Assembly: GCA_942492115.1 (NCBI GenBank) | Contig: CALODL010000020.1 | Coordinates: forward strand, 1-15,406 | DNA: 15,406 nt | Direction of reading: 5' to 3' | From: CALODL01 sp942492115 | GTDB taxonomy: Bacteria; Planctomycetota; Phycisphaerae; UBA1845; CAIVHJ01 | In this document: positions 1 through 7,846 of the stretch, one piece after another | Numbering within the stretch: the stretch's first letter is position 1 | Layout of the letters: each line of letters opens with the position of its first letter | Program-made: the position numbers and the translations under genes | Notes under the pieces: generated by a model | Seen by the model: the letters and a program-made list of their open reading frames with translations, nothing else | What the model was told of the DNA's origin: nothing | Databases searched by the model: none

Positions 1-510
1 GATGATCCGCGGGTTTTCCGGGTCGTAGAGGCCGGAGATGATCTGACGGGTCAGCGCCTTGCGGAACGACCGGCGGAAATGACGCAGAGACTCGGGGCCG
101 ACGAGACGAATGCCACTGTACCGGTCTTTCTCGGATGTGATGCGATTCTTGCCCTTGGGCTCGATCCGAGGCAGTTCCAACTCCTCGCCCAGTATCTCGG
201 CCAGCTCGTCGAGGGACACATCGACCTCGAGGAGGTGTCGGCCATCCTGATCGCCGCCGGACGATCCGCCCTGGCCGTCCCCATCGACCTGGTCACCTGG
301 TTGCGCATCGCCCTGTCCGACACTGGCGTCATTGTTGTCGCCGTATCGGAAGTTCGGAATTTCCAGGCCGCGCACGGGAATGCTGACGTAGTGCTTACCC
401 TCTTTGCCGATCAACTCACCGCGCGTGAGAAACTTGCGCAGATCATCCCGGATCTTGCCCTTGACGATCTTGCGGAATCGCTGGTGGTCTTTCTCGATAC
501 GCAATGCCAT
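1..510 (-). CDS. yeaH: DUF444 (YeaH/YhbH) family protein, 3' end missing
   Basis: The first 170 codons are visible; the rest runs off the left edge. The protein starts MALRIEKDHQRFRKIVKGKI and contains SIPVRGLEIPNFRYGDN, then a Gly/Asp/Gln-rich linker (about residues 63-90), then a segment with LDELAEILGEELELPR and RHFRRSFRKALTRQIISGLY. This N-terminal architecture is that of DUF444/YeaH/YhbH proteins, whose missing C-terminal half normally holds a von Willebrand A-like domain. Family members are encoded next to PrkA and act with it in stationary-phase, starvation or sporulation responses; the biochemical role is poorly defined. The ATG at 508-510 lies 9 bp after the prkA stop, with an AGGAAGAGGG purine stretch in the end of prkA, so the two genes are almost certainly co-transcribed. 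A SpoVR/YcgB gene is the usual third partner and may lie beyond the left edge (inference). Confidence 0.9.
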   Translation of the reverse strand, partial: MALRIEKDHQRFRKIVKGKIRDDLRKFLTRGELIGKEGKHYVSIPVRGLEIPNFRYGDNNDASVGQGDAQPGDQVDGDGQGGSSGGDQDGRHLLEVDVSLDELAEILGEELELPRIEPKGKNRITSEKDRYSGIRLVGPESLRHFRRSFRKALTRQIISGLYDPENPRII

Positions 511-519
511 GTGCTCTGA

Positions 520-2583
520 CTAGCCCTCTTCCTGCTGCGCGTCACCGCGGGCAAAGATACTGGCCACGTAGTTGAGCACATCGGTTGCCGAGGCTTCGTT
601 GTATCCGAAGTACTTGATCAATCGTTGCTTGACGACATCGATCTTGGCCTGGGTTTCGTCGTCTACGACGCCGCTGACCACGTTCTTCAGCTTGATCGTG
701 TCGCGCTGGTCTTCGAACAGTTTGAGTTCAAGTGCTTTGTGCAATCGAGCGTTGGTCCGGTAGTCGAATTTCTTGCCGTCGAGGGCCAGTGAACCAATGT
801 AGTTCATGATTTCCTGGCGGAAATCGTCCTTCCGACTCTCGGGAATATCAATCTTGTCTTCGATCGAACGCATGAGGCGTTCATCCGGCTCTTCGTCTTT
901 ACCCGTGTACTTGTTACGCACTTTCTCATGTTGCGTGTACGCGCGAATATTCTCAATGTAATTTGCGCACAGCCGCTTAACGGCATCCTCGTCGGCGCTG
1001 ATGGCCCTCTGGACCTCTGACTTGAGAATGTCCTCGTATTCCTCGCGAACGATGCTGAACATTTCACGATATCGCTTCTTGGTCTCTTCGTCGCTGATCA
1101 GGCTGTGGTGTGTCAGGCCGCCCTCAAGCTCATTGAGCACCATGAATGGATTGATGCATTGTTCCTGCACCGCATGTTCGGAGACGAGGCAGTTGGAGAT
1201 CTTGTCCTGGATATACCGCGGGCTGATACCGTCGAGCCCCTCACGTACACTGTCGTTCTGGAGTTCCTTGACCGACTCTTCCGTGAAACCGGGAACGTTG
1301 CGTCCGTCATACAGTTTCATTTTCTGCATGAGGGTCAAGCCTGCCTTCTTGGGCTCTTCGAGGCGCGTCAGGATGGCCCAGATTGCTGCGACCTCGACGG
1401 TATGTGGAGCGATGTGGATGCCGCGAATCCTGCCTTTGTTGAAGTCCTTTTCGTAGATCTTGATCTCGTCCGACAAGCGGGTGTTGTACGGTATGTCGAT
1501 CTTGATCGTTCGATCGCGGAACGCCTCCATCATGTCATTGGACTGGAGTTTGCGGTACTCAGGCTCGTTGGTGTGACCAATGATGACTTCGTCGATATCG
1601 GTCTGCGCGAATTTCTTGGGCTTGATCGTGTGTTCCTGAGATGCCCCGAGCAAGTCATAGAGGAATGCGACGTCAAGCTTGAGTACTTCGACGAATTCGA
1701 TGAGGCCGCGATTGGCGATGTTCAGCTCCCCGTCGAAATTGAACGCTCGGGGGTCACTGTCGCTGCCGAATTCGGCGATCTTGCGGTAATTGATGTCGCC
1801 GGTCAGCTCGGTCGAGTCCTGGTTTTTCTCATCCTTGGGTTGGAAGGTGCCAATGCCGCGGCGATCCTGTTCCGAGAGGATCAGGCGGTGAACGGTGATG
1901 TGGTCCATGACCTTGTGCCAGTCGCCGTCGTACTCGAGCAGCAGATCTTCGTGCATCTTGCGACAGAACGGATTGAGATTGCCTTCGACGCGTACCTGTT
2001 TGTCTTCCGGCAGATCGGCGTTGATAGTGGCGAGTACCTGTTCGCGAGCTGCCGGGGGGATGAGCTTGAGCGGCTCATCGTGCATCGGGCAGTCATAGCG
2101 CACGGTGGCACCGTTAGGATCTTTGACGGTCCAGGAGTACGTGTACATTGCCCCCGCTTCAGTGAGCGAGTACGCTTCGATGCCGCGCTTCAGCAGGCGG
2201 GCAATGGTGCTCTTGGCGGAGCCGACCGGACCGTGGAGCAGCATGATCCGTCGTTCGGCGCCATAGCCGTGCGCTGCCGACTTGAGGAAGTCCGTCAGAG
2301 CCATGAGGGCGGCATCGAGACCATAGATGGCATCGCGGCCGTTGTTGAACGGATCTTCGAAGAACTTGTACTTGACGTAGTCGCTCTTGAGCCACGTGTA
2401 CCGCTCTATGCCATGCTCGAGAATCATATCGTAGGCGCGCTGGAATGCGTTGCGTGCGATGCGTGGCTTCTCGGAGACCAGTTCCAGGTAGTCCCAGAAC
2501 GAGCCCTCCCAGTGTTGCTCGCGAAATCGAGCTGGATCGAGGGTGTCACCAATAACCGAGAGGATGTGATCTCTGCTGACCAT
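520..2583 (-). CDS. prkA: PrkA family serine protein kinase (AAA+ type)
   Basis: 687 residues, full length and slightly longer than the roughly 630-645 of the B. subtilis and E. coli (YeaG) proteins. The N-terminal AAA_PrkA domain carries a Walker A GPVGSAKS at residues 118-125. Family stretches include RRGIGTFQPKDEKNQDSTEL, GELNIANRGLIEFVEVLK and VIIGHTNEPEYRKL, followed by the PrkA C-terminal helical domain. Members phosphorylate protein substrates on serine, and a Lon-like AAA+ peptidase activity has also been proposed; cytoplasmic. The start is ATG at 2581-2583 with GGAG upstream (TAGGAGCGAGGCG). It is the first gene of a prkA-DUF444 operon behind a good sigma-70-type promoter at 2705-2732. 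A long open frame runs antisense but has no protein-like features. No lesion is visible in the frame. Confidence 0.97.
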   Translation of the reverse strand: MVSRDHILSVIGDTLDPARFREQHWEGSFWDYLELVSEKPRIARNAFQRAYDMILEHGIERYTWLKSDYVKYKFFEDPFNNGRDAIYGLDAALMALTDFLKSAAHGYGAERRIMLLHGPVGSAKSTIARLLKRGIEAYSLTEAGAMYTYSWTVKDPNGATVRYDCPMHDEPLKLIPPAAREQVLATINADLPEDKQVRVEGNLNPFCRKMHEDLLLEYDGDWHKVMDHITVHRLILSEQDRRGIGTFQPKDEKNQDSTELTGDINYRKIAEFGSDSDPRAFNFDGELNIANRGLIEFVEVLKLDVAFLYDLLGASQEHTIKPKKFAQTDIDEVIIGHTNEPEYRKLQSNDMMEAFRDRTIKIDIPYNTRLSDEIKIYEKDFNKGRIRGIHIAPHTVEVAAIWAILTRLEEPKKAGLTLMQKMKLYDGRNVPGFTEESVKELQNDSVREGLDGISPRYIQDKISNCLVSEHAVQEQCINPFMVLNELEGGLTHHSLISDEETKKRYREMFSIVREEYEDILKSEVQRAISADEDAVKRLCANYIENIRAYTQHEKVRNKYTGKDEEPDERLMRSIEDKIDIPESRKDDFRQEIMNYIGSLALDGKKFDYRTNARLHKALELKLFEDQRDTIKLKNVVSGVVDDETQAKIDVVKQRLIKYFGYNEASATDVLNYVASIFARGDAQQEEG

Positions 2584-2704
2584 CGCCTCGCTCCTACAGG
2601 CAAGTGGTTGAATCGATGAGCATCCCCCGGGCCTGACCCGCGATCTGGTCCGTGTTCGCGGCCTACATCACGACACAACGTTGAACGGGGGAACCGTACT
2701 CAAC

Positions 2705-2732
2705 TTTATATTATCGACCAGCCTGGAGTCAA
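2705..2732 (-). promoter_or_regulatory. Sigma-70-type promoter of prkA
   Basis: On the minus strand TTGACT (2727-2732) is followed after 16 bp by TATAAA (2705-2710), close to the TTGACA/TATAAT consensus in an A/T-rich patch within GC-rich DNA. Transcription would start near 2698, giving a leader of about 115 nt before the prkA ATG. Confidence 0.6.
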
Positions 2733-2739
2733 CGTGCAC

Positions 2740-2753
2740 TTGATGTAAATCAT
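2740..2753 (-). promoter_or_regulatory. FNR/CRP-family-like operator upstream of prkA
   Basis: The minus strand reads ATGATTTACATCAA, matching the FNR palindrome TTGAT-N4-ATCAA at 9 of 10 specified bases. It sits just upstream of the -35 element, centred roughly 48 bp before the inferred transcription start, close to where CRP/FNR-type activators bind. No regulator gene is present in the window, so the assignment rests on the motif alone. Confidence 0.35.
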
Positions 2754-2772
2754 TGAATATCAACAGGATGTG

Positions 2773-3873
2773 TTAATTTCTGTCGCCCATGCAGGTGCCG
2801 ATAGCACGCGCAGCGGCGATCAGTGGTTCGTCGGGGGGCACCAGGCGCTGCCGATCCGCCACCTCAGTAATGGGAGCTGAGGTGATCACACCCTTTTGCT
2901 GGACGACCAGTTGGCCGGCCATACCGCCGGTAAGCAGTTCGATGGCGCGATGTCCAAAACGCGTAGCCAGGATTCTGTCGAATGCCGTGGGCGTGCCGCC
3001 CCGCTGGACGTGCCCGAGAATCGTGGCCCGGGTTTCGAGTCCGGTTCGCTCGGTAATCTGGTCCGCAAGGACTTCGCTGACACCACCGAGACGAATAGCG
3101 TCGAATGAGTCGTGAACCACGCGATCGACAACGACTTCGCCACCGAGAGGTTTGGCGCCTTCGCTGACTGCAATGATCGTGAACGCTTTGCCTTTCTTGC
3201 TGCGATCGAGGCAGAAATTGCACACGACGTCGAGTTCGAAGGGGATTTCGGGAATGAGTATCACGTCGGCGCCACTGGCGACACCGGCGCTGAGGGCCAA
3301 CCACCCGGCGTTGCGGCCCATGGTCTCGACGAGCATGACGCGATGGTGGCTCGAGGCCGTCGTGTGAATGCGATCGAGGGCATCCGTCGCAATCTGCACG
3401 GCGGTATGAAAACCGAATGTGACCTCGGTGTGCATGAGATCATTGTCGATCGTTTTGGGCACTCCGACGCACGGGATACCGGAGTCGACGAGCATCTTGG
3501 CGCAGCTCATCGTGCCGTCTCCGCCGATGCACACCAGGGCTTCGAGTTGGTTTTCGCGCACGTGATCGAGTATGCGATGGGTGACATCTTCAAATATCGG
3601 TTCGCCCGCGTCGTCCTGGCCAGTGCAGAACCGTGTCGGGTTTGCCTTGTTACTCGTTCCCAGGATCGTTCCGCCAATAGCCAGGATGTTCGATACGTCC
3701 TGTAGCTTCAGCGTGTGCATGCGGTTCTCGATGAGACCCAGGAAGCCGTCCTCTATACCGACCACGGTGAGTCCGTGGTCGAAGATTGCGGTCTTGGTGA
3801 CAGCACGGATGACCGCGTTGAGACCTGGACAGTCGCCGCCGCCAGTCAGTATGCCAATGCGCTTGAGATTCAC
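2773..3873 (-). CDS. pfkA: 6-phosphofructokinase (PfkA family)
   Basis: 366 residues. Phosphorylates fructose 6-phosphate to fructose 1,6-bisphosphate in glycolysis; cytoplasmic. Visible signatures are GGGDCPGLNAVIR (residues 11-23), GGDGT (117-121), PKTIDND (139-145, with catalytic Asp143), ETMGRNAGW (183-191) and the family stretch GHVQRGGTPTAFDRI. The residue matching E. coli Gly104 is Gly120, typical of ATP-users, whereas the one matching Gly124 is Lys140, typical of pyrophosphate-users. This G/K combination is known in some enzymes that use ATP, so ATP is the likely phosphoryl donor, but this is not certain. The start is GTG at 3871-3873, chosen because AGGAGGT (3881-3887) lies 7 bp upstream and the family N-terminus begins here. 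It is divergent from polX. It precedes prkA on the same strand, but prkA has its own promoter. Confidence 0.95.
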   Translation of the reverse strand: MNLKRIGILTGGGDCPGLNAVIRAVTKTAIFDHGLTVVGIEDGFLGLIENRMHTLKLQDVSNILAIGGTILGTSNKANPTRFCTGQDDAGEPIFEDVTHRILDHVRENQLEALVCIGGDGTMSCAKMLVDSGIPCVGVPKTIDNDLMHTEVTFGFHTAVQIATDALDRIHTTASSHHRVMLVETMGRNAGWLALSAGVASGADVILIPEIPFELDVVCNFCLDRSKKGKAFTIIAVSEGAKPLGGEVVVDRVVHDSFDAIRLGGVSEVLADQITERTGLETRATILGHVQRGGTPTAFDRILATRFGHRAIELLTGGMAGQLVVQQKGVITSAPITEVADRQRLVPPDEPLIAAARAIGTCMGDRN

Positions 3874-3880
3874 GATACAG

Positions 3881-3905
3881 ACCTCCTGTTGGTGCGGCCA
3901 TTATA
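3881..3905 (-). promoter_or_regulatory. pfkA -10 element and strong ribosome binding site
   Basis: The minus strand has a perfect TATAAT at 3900-3905, which would start transcription near 3893, and AGGAGGT at 3881-3887, 7 bp before the GTG start. The -35 region (CTCGCC at 17 bp) is poor, so the promoter may need an activator or the -10 match may be fortuitous. The Shine-Dalgarno site is solid and fixes the GTG start. Confidence 0.5.
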
Positions 3906-4032
3906 TCGATCGGACGATTGTTGGCGAGCGGAGTTGCTCGGCGGGCGTGCCGGCGTACAGTATGTGAGTGTGCCCCGACGGGCCTTGGAGGTGTTCGAGG
4001 GTTGTGGCCCCGATAAATGGATGGAACGAGAC

Positions 4033-5751
4033 ATGTCACGCAATGGTGAAATTGCCCGGGCCTTCGACTTGATGGCTGATATTCTCGAAATTCAGGACCA
4101 GAATCGTTTTCGTATCAACTCCTATCGCCGGGCCGCACGGACCATCAAGGACCTGGCAGAGGATATCGCCGACATTGCAGCGGCGGGCACCCTGCGTGAT
4201 TTGCCCGGGATCGGTGACGGCACAGCGAAGAAGATCACACAGTTTCTCGACTCCGGCACCTTCGACGAGCTGGCGGAACGTCGCAAGGAATTGCCGGAAG
4301 GGTTGACTGATCTGCTCGACATCCCGGGTTTGGGCCCCAAGAAGGTCGCAGTCGTATGGAAAGAGTTGGGCGTGGGCAACCTCGCCGACCTCAAGAATGC
4401 GATCGAATCAGAGGCCCTGCAGAACTTGCCTGGATTCGGTGCCCAAAGCGCCAAGAAGATCATTGCGGGTATCAAGTTCCTCGAGAGCTCCGGTGATCGC
4501 GTACTGCTCGGTGTTGCCTGGGAACTGGCTGATGATCTCAAAGCGCGGATCGCGGCGTTGCCCGGGGTCCAGCGCGTCGAAATCGCCGGTTCAGTCCGCC
4601 GTGGCCGGGAGACCGCTGGGGATATCGACTTGCTGTGCGTGGCTGGTGATGGTCCTGGTGTCATCAAAGCCTTTGTTGAGTTTGAAGATGTGGCCGAGGT
4701 ACTGGCAGCGGGGGGGACCAAGGGGAGCGTCACCGTGGCATTGGGCGAGCGCACCGTGCAGGTCGATCTGCGCGTCGTTCCGCAGGAATCATTCGGGGCC
4801 GCAACGCAGTATTTCACGGGTTCCAAAGATCATAACGTCAAGTTGCGCGAGATGGCGATCAAGCGCGGGTGGCGTCTCAACGAGTGGGGCCTGTTCGACG
4901 GCGATACGGCTATCGCCGGCGCCGACGAGCGTGAGATCTACGAGCGGCTGGAGTTGTGTTACATCACGCCCGAGCAGCGTGAGGATCGCGGTGAGCTTGA
5001 ACGCAATCAAGCATTTTTCGATGCGCTTGTTCAGTTGGGCGACATTCACGGTGACCTGCACATGCATACGACCGCCAGTGATGGTCGCTGTACGCTCGAG
5101 CAGATGGCTGAAGCCGCCCGTGCGCTAGACTATGCCTACATCAACATTACTGATCACTCGAAGAGTTCTGTCATAGCGGGAGGGTTGACCATCGAGCGTA
5201 TGCGTGAGCACATCGACGCGGTTCGCGCATTCGATGCGAAGTTCGAAGGCATCAAGGTCATGGTCGGTTGTGAATGCGATATTCTACCTGACGGGCAATT
5301 GGACTATCCGGACGACATCCTGGCGGCCTGTGACCTGGTCGTGGCCAGTATCCACAACGCAGCGACGCAGGATCGCGGGACGATCACCGCTCGTACGATC
5401 GCGGCCATCGCCAACCCGCACGTCGATGTGATCGGGCATCCCACGGGCCGCTTGATCAACAAGCGGGCGGCCAGCCAGGTTGACATTCCGGAGATCGCCC
5501 GTGCCGCCGCGGGCACTGGGACTGCTCTGGAGGTCAATGCTTCCAGTAAACGCCTCGATCTAAAGGACCGTCATATCGAGCAGGCCCTCGAGGCGGGGGC
5601 GTTGTTATCGATCAACACCGATGCGCATCACACCAATCAACTGGCGCAGATGCGCTTGGGGATCGCCACCGCGCGTCGGGCGGGCTGTCCACGCGACCGG
5701 GTCATCAACACGTTCAGCCTCGATCAGCTCGTCAAGTGGCTTGACCGCTAG
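4033..5751 (+). CDS. polX: DNA polymerase/3'-5' exonuclease PolX (Pol X + PHP domains)
   Basis: 572 residues from the ATG at 4033, the usual length for bacterial PolX, a gap-filling repair polymerase with PHP-dependent 3'-5' exonuclease or AP-endonuclease activity. The order is: N-terminal 8-kDa helical domain (NRFRINSYRRAARTI), three helix-hairpin-helix motifs (LPGIG at 57, IPGLG at 97, LPGFG at 132), the nucleotidyltransferase palm with GSVRRGRETAGDIDLL (catalytic Asp197 and Asp199, third Asp245 in VQVDLRVV), FTGSKDHNVKLRE, and then the PHP metal domain from about residue 336 (DLHMHTTASDG, ITDHS, IGHPTGR, INTDAHH). All key acidic and histidine residues are present. The frame stays open upstream to 3715, but that part overlaps pfkA antisense. 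ATG 4021 is an alternative start; 4033 fits the family N-terminus. A possible weak promoter is TTGCTC (3934-3939) with TACAGT (3956-3961). Confidence 0.95.
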   Translation: MSRNGEIARAFDLMADILEIQDQNRFRINSYRRAARTIKDLAEDIADIAAAGTLRDLPGIGDGTAKKITQFLDSGTFDELAERRKELPEGLTDLLDIPGLGPKKVAVVWKELGVGNLADLKNAIESEALQNLPGFGAQSAKKIIAGIKFLESSGDRVLLGVAWELADDLKARIAALPGVQRVEIAGSVRRGRETAGDIDLLCVAGDGPGVIKAFVEFEDVAEVLAAGGTKGSVTVALGERTVQVDLRVVPQESFGAATQYFTGSKDHNVKLREMAIKRGWRLNEWGLFDGDTAIAGADEREIYERLELCYITPEQREDRGELERNQAFFDALVQLGDIHGDLHMHTTASDGRCTLEQMAEAARALDYAYINITDHSKSSVIAGGLTIERMREHIDAVRAFDAKFEGIKVMVGCECDILPDGQLDYPDDILAACDLVVASIHNAATQDRGTITARTIAAIANPHVDVIGHPTGRLINKRAASQVDIPEIARAAAGTGTALEVNASSKRLDLKDRHIEQALEAGALLSINTDAHHTNQLAQMRLGIATARRAGCPRDRVINTFSLDQLVKWLDR

Positions 5752-6067
5752 GATTCACGTCGATCTCTGACTCGGGATGGCGCTTCTGTTCAAAAAAATC
5801 CTCCTCAGTGCCCCATTTCACAATTCTTTGTAGGGTTTTCCGGACGCTTGCCGCCCTGGACTGTGTTGCTCGTCGTCAACGATGTCAGGCATCGCCTCCT
5901 CCTCGCGCCTTGCCCAACACGACAATCGCCGCGGAGAACCCTACACCCAATTATGAAAGGGAGCACTTAGCAGAATTCGTGGGTGAGTTCTGGCTGACAC
6001 GAGTCCCCAAGTGCGTGAAGTCAGAAGGCGAGAGAGCAATTCAGCTTCCATAGATTCTGCTGAGGAG
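5752..6067. other. Intergenic region with nested inverted repeats
   Basis: No convincing protein gene covers these 316 bp between the convergent polX and flagellin genes. Two nested foldable parts are visible. In the first, 5830-5841 pairs with 5933-5944 over 12 bp (one G-U), enclosing GTGTTG/CAACAC and a CGATG-TCAGG-CATCG hairpin at 5880-5894. In the second, GCACTT (5962-5967) pairs with AAGTGC (6009-6014) around a hairpin whose arms are 5971-5978 and 5985-5992. There is no T-tract after them, so they are not classic terminators. The fold does not match an RNA family that I recognise. Confidence 0.4.
5818..5892 (-). CDS. Possible 24-residue micro-ORF with strong Shine-Dalgarno
   Basis: The minus strand has an ATG at 5890-5892 preceded by GCGAGGAGGAGGCG, a very strong ribosome binding site, and opens a frame of 24 codons (MPDIVDDEQHSPGRQASGKP, then YKEL) before TGA. 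There is no family match that I recognise, no membrane segment and no visible promoter. It lies inside the arms of the inverted repeat at 5830-5944 and downstream of the flagellin terminator, so it would need its own promoter. It may be a chance frame. Confidence 0.2.
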   Translation of the reverse strand: MPDIVDDEQHSPGRQASGKPYKEL

Positions 6068-6113
6068 AAAAAAAGACCGCAGAAGCTCCCGGCTTGCGGG
6101 TGCTTCTGCGGTC
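6068..6113 (-). terminator. Intrinsic terminator of the flagellin gene
   Basis: A perfect 12-bp inverted repeat (6075-6086 and 6102-6113, GACCGCAGAAGC arms) is extended after one mismatch by CCCG/CGGG around a 5-nt loop. On the minus strand it is followed by a run of seven U (6068-6074). It begins 31 bp after the flagellin stop codon. Confidence 0.92.
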
Positions 6114-6144
6114 ATATGCCTCAGATGAATCTGGGCTGCTTCTC

Positions 6145-7600
6145 TTATCCGAGCAGCGACAGGATCTGACCTGCCTGCTGGTTGGCCAAACCGAGCAGCG
6201 AGATGCCCGAGTTGAGCAGCACGGACTGCTTGTTCAGTTCGGCTGTAGCAATCGCATAATCGGTGTCACCGATGATGCTCTTGGCGCTGGTCAGGCCCGT
6301 TCTGGTCGCTTCGAGCGACGAAATCGCCGTCTGCACCTGGAACTTCTGGAAACCGCCCAGGCGGCCATTGGCCACGGCGACCTGGTTGATCGCTGAACGC
6401 GTGATGTTCATGGCCGTTGACCTGCTGGTTGACGTGCTGAGATCAGCGCTGCCGCCACTGCGCAGCGAGGCGAGGAAACCGCCCGCCGATGTCGAACCGA
6501 GCTGATAAGCGAAAAGCCCATCGATGCCCAGTGTGACGCGTGTGTCACTCGTCGAGCCCAACTGGAAGGTGAAGCCTCCTGATGTTTCGACTGTGAAGGC
6601 CGAGCTGTTGCCTGCGGTCAGGGCGCTTGCCGATCTCGAATTCGCCGCTGACACCGTTGACGTTGAAGCTTACTTTGCTGCCATCGGCACTGAAGGACTG
6701 GCCGTTGATCGTGCCACCGGCATCGGTCCCGACGACCTTGCCCGACGAATCGGTCAACTGGCCGGAGCTTTCCAGGTCAGCAACGCCGTTAATGACGTCG
6801 ACGCTGACGAACGCGTTGCTGCCCTGCGTTTGGCTGACGAGGAACACGGACGTGCTCGCTCCGGTTCCCGAGACCACGGCGGACACGCCGGTTGAGTCGG
6901 TCGCAGCATTGATCTGAGAGGCGGCAGAGGCGGCAGAAAGACCGGAGGTCAACTCGATCGTGGCCGTGCCGAGGTTACCCGTGATGGCAATCTCGCTGGT
7001 GCCGTTGCCACTGCCACCGGTGCTGCCGGTACTGAACACACCGAAGTTATGAGCGGCCTCGTTGGCGTCGGTGGTCACGTTGACCGTAACGCTCAATGCC
7101 GTACTCAGATCACCACGGCTGAAGATCTTGACGTCGGCGAGGGCTGCGGCTGAGTTGACAGTGGTTTTGATGGCGCCCGTGCCGTCGATCAGACGCTTGC
7201 CATTGAACTCCGTCGTGCGCACGATGCGGTCGATGGATTGGATGGCCAGATCGATCTGTGACTGGTTCGCGGCAAGTTCGGATGCGGATAGGTTCGAATC
7301 GCTGGCGGAGGACACGATGAGACTCTCGACCTCCTGCAGCAGCCCGTGAATCTCGCCAAGGGCAGCGTCAGCGACACCGAGAGCGGCATCTGTACGCTGG
7401 TTGTTGGCCAACGCGGCGTCGACAGCGGTCAGTTCTGCTTCAACGTTCTTGAGTGCGATCAGACCGGCGGGGTCATCGGCACCCCTGTTGATCCGACGGC
7501 CTGTAGACAGTTGTGTCATGACATCTGTCTGATTGGCCTGTGTGTTGGACAGGATGCCCAACAACTGCAGTGAGTTTGTGTTTGTGACTGTGAGACCCAT
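6145..7600 (-). CDS. fliC: Flagellin, with one internal frameshift
   Basis: Structural subunit of the flagellar filament, exported by the flagellar type III system. The start is ATG at 7598-7600. The N-terminal D0/D1 helices (TNTNSLQLLGILSNTQ, LSTGRRINRGADDPAGL) are intact, and so are the C-terminal ones (RLGGFQKFQVQTAISSLEAT, SIIGDTDYAIATAELNKQ, LANQQAGQILSLLG). The variable, Ser/Thr/Gly-rich central region lies between. The frame changes near 6628: FEIGK is followed in the next frame by SALTAGNSS, consistent with one extra A in GGCAAGC or two lost bases. Corrected, the protein has about 484 residues. Because both ends are well conserved, a sequencing indel is more likely than a dead gene, but a real mutation cannot be excluded. 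The LSTG..INRGADDPAGL style resembles planctomycete flagellins. No other flagellar genes, FliW or CsrA are nearby. Confidence 0.9.
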
Positions 7601-7681
7601 GGGGGGGATTCCTCTCTCTCTCTTGGCGATAACCAACGCATGAAAGACAACCGTCGAAGCGAGAGTAGGATATAAAAAAAA
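7601..7681 (-). repeat. Simple-sequence tracts in the flagellin leader
   Basis: On the minus strand, reading toward the flagellin ATG, there is a T8 run (7674-7681), an (AG)6 tract (7612-7623) that forms part of the purine-rich ribosome binding site, and a C7 run (7601-7607) immediately before the ATG. The GAGAGG Shine-Dalgarno-like element (7611-7616) is 10 bp from the ATG, slightly long, and C7 length changes would alter this spacing. No clear sigma-28 or sigma-54 promoter was found in the 7601-7846 gap. Confidence 0.5.
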
Positions 7682-7846
7682 TGTGGGCAAACGGCGCGCG
7701 GACGTCGCGTTAGAATTCTACGCAACTCCAATTGTCCGAATGATCATGGGGTAGGAGTCGAGGGTCTGGATAAGTTGCCGACTCGCATTCGATCCAAACA
7801 GGACGTCGGGGTGTGGTTGATGCAAGAAACGCGGTGATGAGGTGAT

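Noticed and set aside
79..519. 146-codon plus-strand frame
   Set aside because: Antisense to the DUF444 gene, which has clear family motifs on the minus strand.
1105..2619. 504-codon open frame on the plus strand
   Set aside because: Entirely antisense to prkA, whose protein is unmistakable; the plus-strand translation has no domain-like features and reflects GC-rich codon bias.
3112..3705. 197-codon plus-strand frame
   Set aside because: Antisense to pfkA; no ribosome binding site and no recognisable motif.
3715..4032. N-terminal extension of PolX
   Set aside because: The frame is open, but the extension overlaps the pfkA start region and promoter antisense and is not part of the family; the protein matches PolX from the ATG at 4033.
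5808..6053. 81-codon plus-strand frame in the polX-flagellin gap
   Set aside because: GTG start preceded by a pyrimidine-rich stretch, no ribosome binding site, no family resemblance, and it crosses the inverted repeats.
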